Source: Trueperaceae bacterium
GTDB lineage: Bacteria; Deinococcota; Deinococci; Deinococcales; Trueperaceae
NCBI GenBank assembly: GCA_007130445.1
Contig: SLSM01000072.1
Location: forward strand, 1 to 9,132
Reading direction: 5' to 3'
Length of the DNA: 9,132 bases
The position numbers and the translations under genes are program-made. The notes beneath the pieces are model-generated. The model was not told where the DNA came from and ran no database searches. It was given only the letters and a program-made list of their open reading frames with translations. Below, piece by piece: positions 6,219-9,132 of the stretch. Position 1 is the first letter of the stretch, and every line of letters begins with the position of its first letter.

Positions 6219-6284
6219 GCGCGACGGGACCGGGGCCCGACCGCGACACCGGCGCGCGCCTGCACCACGAACGGGCGGCCGGCC
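6219..6284. other. Gap between convergent lyase genes, weak hairpin only
   Basis: This 66-bp stretch separates the two facing stop codons. It holds short GC palindromes (GGGCCC at 6233-6238, GGCGCGCGCC at 6251-6260) and a 6-bp stem with one G-U pair (6257-6262 with 6272-6277, 9-nt loop). None has a T-run. A bidirectional terminator is expected here by position, but the sequence does not show a convincing one. Confidence 0.25.
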
Positions 6285-7661
6285 TCAGTCGGCGAGCGGC
6301 TCGAAGCGCGCGGTGAAGTGCCGCAGGGCCGGCGGAGCGTCGGTGATGCGGTACCCGCGCAGGTGGCCCGAGCGCTCGGCCACCTCCGAGCAGACCTCGA
6401 TCACGTAGTCGATGTGGCTCTGCGTGTAGGTTCGCCGCGGGATGGCGAGGCGCACCAGGTCCAGCGCCGCGGGCGTCTCGCTGCCGTCCGGGTGGAGGCC
6501 GAACATCACCGTGCCGATCTCGCAGGCACGGATCCCACCGGCCTCGTACAGCGCCACGGCGACGGCCTGCCCCGGGTAGGCGAGCGGCGGCACGTGCGGC
6601 AGCAGCGCACGCGCATCGATGTAGACCGCGTGCCCGCCGACCGGGCGCATGACGGGGACGCCCGCGCGGTGCAGGCCGTCGCCCAGGTATGCCGTCGAGC
6701 GCACGCGGTAGCGCAGATAGTCGTGCTGCACGACCTCGCTGAGCCCTTGCGCGATGGCGTCGAGGTCGCGCCCGGCCAGGCCGCCGTAGGTGGGGAAGCC
6801 CTCGGTCAGGATGAGCAGATTGCGGCAGCGGGCCGCCAGTTCGTCGTCGCGCACGGCCAGCCAGCCGCCGATGTTGGCCAGCCCGTCCTTCTTCGCGCTC
6901 ATGGTCATGCCGTCGGCGAGCGCGGCGATGTCGCGCACGATGTCGGCCACCTCGCGACCCGCCTGGCCGCTCTCGCGCTCGCGGATGAACCAGGCGTTCT
7001 CGGCGAAGCGGCAGGCGTCGAGGAAGAGCGGCACGCCGAAGCGGTCGCACAGCGAGCGCACGCCGCGGAGGTTCTCGAGCGAGACCGGCTGACCTCCACC
7101 GGAGTTGTTGGTGATCGTCACGAAGACGGCGGGCACGTCGACGGCGTGGCGCCCCAAGAACGCCTCCAGGCGATCGAGGTCCATGTTGCCCTTGAACGGG
7201 TGCTCGAGCGCGGGGTCGAGGCCCTCGCGGATCACCAGGTCGACGGCCTCCGCCCCGGTGGCCTCGACGTTGGCGCGGGTGGTGTCGAAGTGCGTGTTGT
7301 TCGGCACCTTCTTGCCCGGCCCTCCGATGGCCGTCATGAGGATCTTCTCGGCGGCGCGCCCCTGGTGCGTCGGGATCACGTGGTCGAGCGGGAACAGCGC
7401 CTTCACGGCGGCCTCGAAGCGGTACCACGACGGGCTGCCGGCGTAGGCCTCGTCGCCGCGCTGGATACCGGCCCACTGTTCGCTCGACATGGCGCCCGTG
7501 CCGGAGTCGGTGAGGAGGTCGATCAGGACGTCGTCGCTGCGCAACGAGAAGAGGTTGTAGCCGGCGGCCGCGATCGCGGCGCGGCGCTCGGCCTCGGTCG
7601 TCATGCGCAACGGTTCGACCGAGTGGATGCGGAACGGTTCGATGATCGTGCGTGGGGACAT
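6285..7661 (-). CDS. tnaA: Tryptophanase (tryptophan indole-lyase, EC 4.1.99.1)
   Basis: A 458-residue cytoplasmic PLP lyase that splits L-tryptophan into indole, pyruvate and ammonia. It is colinear with E. coli TnaA and paralogous to the neighbouring tyrosine phenol-lyase. Visible sites are Y73 and R102 (QGRAAE), the tryptophanase-type NNTHFDTTRAN block (121-131, F125), N186, D215 and R218, the PLP lysine K258 in SAKKDGLANIGG, and carboxylate-binding R404. Substrate-defining positions are of the tryptophanase type. I382 replaces the Arg of tyrosine phenol-lyase, and H448 in LRHF corresponds to E. coli H463, where the tyrosine enzyme has Phe. C380 stands where E. coli has Val394, a mild oddity. 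The start is ATG 7661, placed directly after a -35/-10 promoter, so a longer upstream frame is not used. The usual companions TnaC leader and TnaB permease are absent. Confidence 0.95.
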   Translation of the reverse strand: MSPRTIIEPFRIHSVEPLRMTTEAERRAAIAAAGYNLFSLRSDDVLIDLLTDSGTGAMSSEQWAGIQRGDEAYAGSPSWYRFEAAVKALFPLDHVIPTHQGRAAEKILMTAIGGPGKKVPNNTHFDTTRANVEATGAEAVDLVIREGLDPALEHPFKGNMDLDRLEAFLGRHAVDVPAVFVTITNNSGGGQPVSLENLRGVRSLCDRFGVPLFLDACRFAENAWFIRERESGQAGREVADIVRDIAALADGMTMSAKKDGLANIGGWLAVRDDELAARCRNLLILTEGFPTYGGLAGRDLDAIAQGLSEVVQHDYLRYRVRSTAYLGDGLHRAGVPVMRPVGGHAVYIDARALLPHVPPLAYPGQAVAVALYEAGGIRACEIGTVMFGLHPDGSETPAALDLVRLAIPRRTYTQSHIDYVIEVCSEVAERSGHLRGYRITDAPPALRHFTARFEPLAD

Positions 7662-7697
7662 GTCGCGAGTATCGCGCGTGGGGAGGCGCGCGGCCAA
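7662..7697 (-). promoter_or_regulatory. Leaderless promoter of the tryptophanase gene
   Basis: On the minus strand TTGGCC (7697-7692), an 18-nt spacer, GATACT (7673-7668), 6 nt, then ATG 7661. Transcription should begin at the ATG. There is no SD. This is the best-formed promoter in the window. Confidence 0.65.
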
Positions 7698-7716
7698 GGG
7701 CGGCGCGGTCGCACGG

Positions 7717-7755
7717 GGCACCCGCGTCCGTGCGAACCTGGCTGCAGCGGGTGCC
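7717..7755. promoter_or_regulatory. 9-bp perfect inverted repeat in the divergent tnaA/membrane-protein region
   Basis: GGCACCCGC (7717-7725) and GCGGGTGCC (7747-7755) are exact inverted copies around 21 nt. They lie about 20 bp upstream of the tnaA -35 box and 37 bp upstream of the rightward ATG 7792. The arm spacing, centre to centre 30 bp (close to three helical turns), suits a dimeric regulator or looping site better than a terminator. A hairpin in the 5' leader of the rightward gene is the alternative. Confidence 0.4.
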
Positions 7756-7791
7756 GGGTCGCTCAGACGCACCCGCCAGAAGCGAGGCCCG

Positions 7792-8262
7792 ATGCGAGCG
7801 CTCGTCGCACGGCTGCTGCCAGCCGTACCCGATCGATTCGATGGACCGCCGTGGACACGGTGGTTCGCTGTCGCATACCTGGTGATCGTCACGGCGCGCA
7901 GCCTCGTGCATCTCGTCGCCCCGGACGGCGGCGCGCAGTCGATCGCGACCGTCGACGTGTCGGTGACCGGCGGCGCCAACATCGTGGCGATGTTCGGTCA
8001 GTGGGGGGCGATCCAGCTGCTGCTCGCGCTCCTGCTGTGGACGCTGCTGCTGCGGTATCGGGGCTTCGTGCCGCTCGTGCTGCTGGTGTTCCTCGTCGAG
8101 CCCGTCGTGCGAGACGTCGCCGCCCGGCTGAAGCCGCTGGAGACCGTCGGCACGGCGCCGGGCGCGGCGCTCAACTGGCTCGTCGTGCCAGTGCTCGCCG
8201 TGGTCCTGTGGCTGTCGCTCGGGCCCTGGCGCCGTCGTGGCGAAGCCGACGGGGTGGGCTGA
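7792..8262 (+). CDS. Four-helix membrane protein, unknown function
   Basis: A 156-residue protein with likely membrane spans near residues 26-44, 62-84, 89-106 and 125-145. The N-terminus and C-terminus (RRRG) are probably cytoplasmic. Between spans 1 and 2 is a loop of about 18 residues, and between 3 and 4 a polar loop starting with ARLKPLE. No known motif is visible and I do not recognise the family. ATG 7792 is chosen because a weak SD (AGCGAGG, 7781-7787) stands 4 nt upstream and the first hydrophobic span follows at a normal distance. The open frame extends upstream through the tnaA promoter, but that part is arginine-rich and lacks protein character. The gene is divergent from tryptophanase and lies 37 bp before the next gene on the same strand, which has its own promoter. 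Confidence 0.7.
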   Translation: MRALVARLLPAVPDRFDGPPWTRWFAVAYLVIVTARSLVHLVAPDGGAQSIATVDVSVTGGANIVAMFGQWGAIQLLLALLLWTLLLRYRGFVPLVLLVFLVEPVVRDVAARLKPLETVGTAPGAALNWLVVPVLAVVLWLSLGPWRRRGEADGVG

Positions 8263-8287
8263 CGCAGTCGACCCCGCGCGGTCGCGC

Positions 8288-8299
8288 TAGTCTCGGCGC
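8288..8299 (+). promoter_or_regulatory. Leaderless-type -10 box of the CrtC/AttH-like gene
   Basis: TAGTCT (8288-8293), then exactly 6 nt, then ATG 8300, with no SD. The geometry is identical to that before the DinB-type and tryptophanase genes. No good -35 stands at 17-18 nt; GTCGAC (8267-8272) is 15 nt away. Confidence 0.5.
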
Positions 8300-9132
8300 A
8301 TGCTCAGGTTCGGATGGTTCACCGTCGTCGCGGTCCTCCTCGTCGCCAGCGGCTGCGCGCCGAGCGTCTTCGACCAGCCCTATCCCGTCGAACCCGTCGA
8401 ACTGCCGCGCGACGACGCCGCGCACCAGGCGCCGATCGAGTGGTGGTACTGGGTCGGGCACCTGGAGGCGGAGGACGGGGCGCGCCACGCCTTCCAGCTG
8501 ACCTTCTTCAAGGCGTACCCGCCGCCCGGCGTGCTCCTGGGCGTGGTGCCGGCTACCTGGCTGATCGACGTCGGCCACGTCGCGCACACCGCGGTGGCCG
8601 ACGTCGACGCACGGCGTCACGTGATGAGCCAACGATTCGACGCGTACTACCAGGCCGGCGCTTCGGCGTCCGACCTCGACGTGTTCGTCGGCGACTGGCG
8701 CGCGTCGCGCGCCGCGGACGGCGTCGGCCACCAGCTCACCTTCACCTCCGGCGGCTACGCGCTCGACCTGGTGCTCACGCCGCTCAAGCCGCCATCGCTG
8801 CACGGCGACCCGCCCGGCATCCAGACGATGGGGCCTGGCGGTGTGAGCTACTACGTGTCGAACACCCGCATGGCCGTCCGCGGCGAGCTCCGTGGACCGT
8901 GCCTGCTCCCGCGGGCGTGCCCGGCGACGCCCGTGACGGGGCAGGCCTGGTTCGACCACCAGTGGGGCGACTTCCGCATCGACGAGTTCGCCGGCTGGGA
9001 CTGGTTCGCGCTGCAGTTCGACGACGGCGCCGAGGTGATGCTCTACCTGATCCGGGACGGTGAGGACGGGTACGCCTCGGCCGCAGGCAGCTACGTGAGC
9101 GCGGACGGCCGCACGCGCGCGCTCACCGCGGA
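8300..9132 (+). CDS. CrtC/AttH-type lipocalin-like lipoprotein (3' end outside window)
   Basis: 277 residues are visible before the window edge. A lipoprotein signal (hydrophobic 5-16, VASGC with C19 lipidated) is followed by a CrtC/AttH-family double lipocalin-like fold. The family signature EWWYWVGHL starts at residue 47, and the second signature GQAWFDHQWGDF (214-225) is followed by GWDWFALQ (232-239) and VMLYLIRDGE. In the family the FDHxWG region lines the active cavity, and its acidic residue (here D219) is a likely catalytic group. CrtC proteins hydrate the terminal double bond of acyclic carotenoids, but many lipoprotein relatives sit outside carotenoid clusters and have no proven reaction. 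No carotenoid gene is visible here. So 'carotenoid 1,2-hydratase-like' describes the fold, not the function. The C-terminal lipocalin domain lies beyond the window. Confidence 0.82.
   Translation, partial: MLRFGWFTVVAVLLVASGCAPSVFDQPYPVEPVELPRDDAAHQAPIEWWYWVGHLEAEDGARHAFQLTFFKAYPPPGVLLGVVPATWLIDVGHVAHTAVADVDARRHVMSQRFDAYYQAGASASDLDVFVGDWRASRAADGVGHQLTFTSGGYALDLVLTPLKPPSLHGDPPGIQTMGPGGVSYYVSNTRMAVRGELRGPCLLPRACPATPVTGQAWFDHQWGDFRIDEFAGWDWFALQFDDGAEVMLYLIRDGEDGYASAAGSYVSADGRTRALTA

Noticed and set aside
6219..6284. Bidirectional terminator between the two lyase genes
   Set aside because: Only a 6-bp stem with a G-U pair and short GC palindromes are present, not above what GC-rich sequence gives by chance.
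6318..8501. 727-codon open frame on the plus strand, antisense to tryptophanase
   Set aside because: It is a mirror of the tryptophanase coding sequence with no recognisable domain and runs through two promoters and two other genes.
1..9132. Mobile element, CRISPR array, tRNA or defence system
   Set aside because: No transposase, integrase, terminal repeats, regularly spaced repeats or cloverleaf were found on either strand. The nucleotidyltransferase lacks an antitoxin partner next to it, so a toxin-antitoxin call is not supported.

Overview
The window is a very GC-rich stretch of bacterial chromosome (third codon positions almost all G or C) with nine intact or partial protein genes and two gene remnants. 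No tRNA, rRNA, CRISPR array, transposase, integrase or phage gene is visible. Starts are of two kinds. Some have a Shine-Dalgarno (SD) sequence and a short leader. Three genes instead have a TAnnnT-type -10 box ending exactly 6 nt before the ATG and no SD, the signature of leaderless mRNA. GC-rich DNA, leaderless promoters and lipoprotein signals together suggest an actinobacterium or a member of Deinococcota; the sequence alone does not decide between them.

Left part (2-1932): the C-terminal end of a GH26-type beta-mannanase, a small VOC (glyoxalase/bleomycin-resistance fold) protein, a sliver of a GNAT acetyltransferase running in frame into a nucleotidyltransferase-fold protein, and, facing them, a five-helix membrane protein. 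The convergent pair is separated by a 12-bp perfect inverted repeat that probably acts as a two-way terminator.

Middle (2062-4786): a secreted lipoprotein with a G8 domain and a parallel beta-helix core, strikingly like animal CEMIP/TMEM2, is transcribed leftward. Divergent to it is a truncated DinB-superfamily gene, apparently frameshifted.

Right part (4818-9132): two paralogous PLP-dependent lyases lie tail to tail. One is a tyrosine phenol-lyase (L-tyrosine to phenol, pyruvate and ammonia) and the other a tryptophanase (L-tryptophan to indole, pyruvate and ammonia). Each has the residues that define its substrate choice. The tryptophanase is divergent from a four-helix membrane protein, which is followed by a CrtC/AttH-type lipocalin-like lipoprotein cut by the window end.

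Functionally this looks like an accessory catabolic region: extracellular polysaccharide attack (mannanase, CEMIP-like lipoprotein) beside aromatic amino-acid fermentation. There is no evidence that these form one system. The most notable points are the convergent tyrosine phenol-lyase/tryptophanase pair, the repeated leaderless promoter geometry, the CEMIP-like bacterial lipoprotein, and gene decay at two places.
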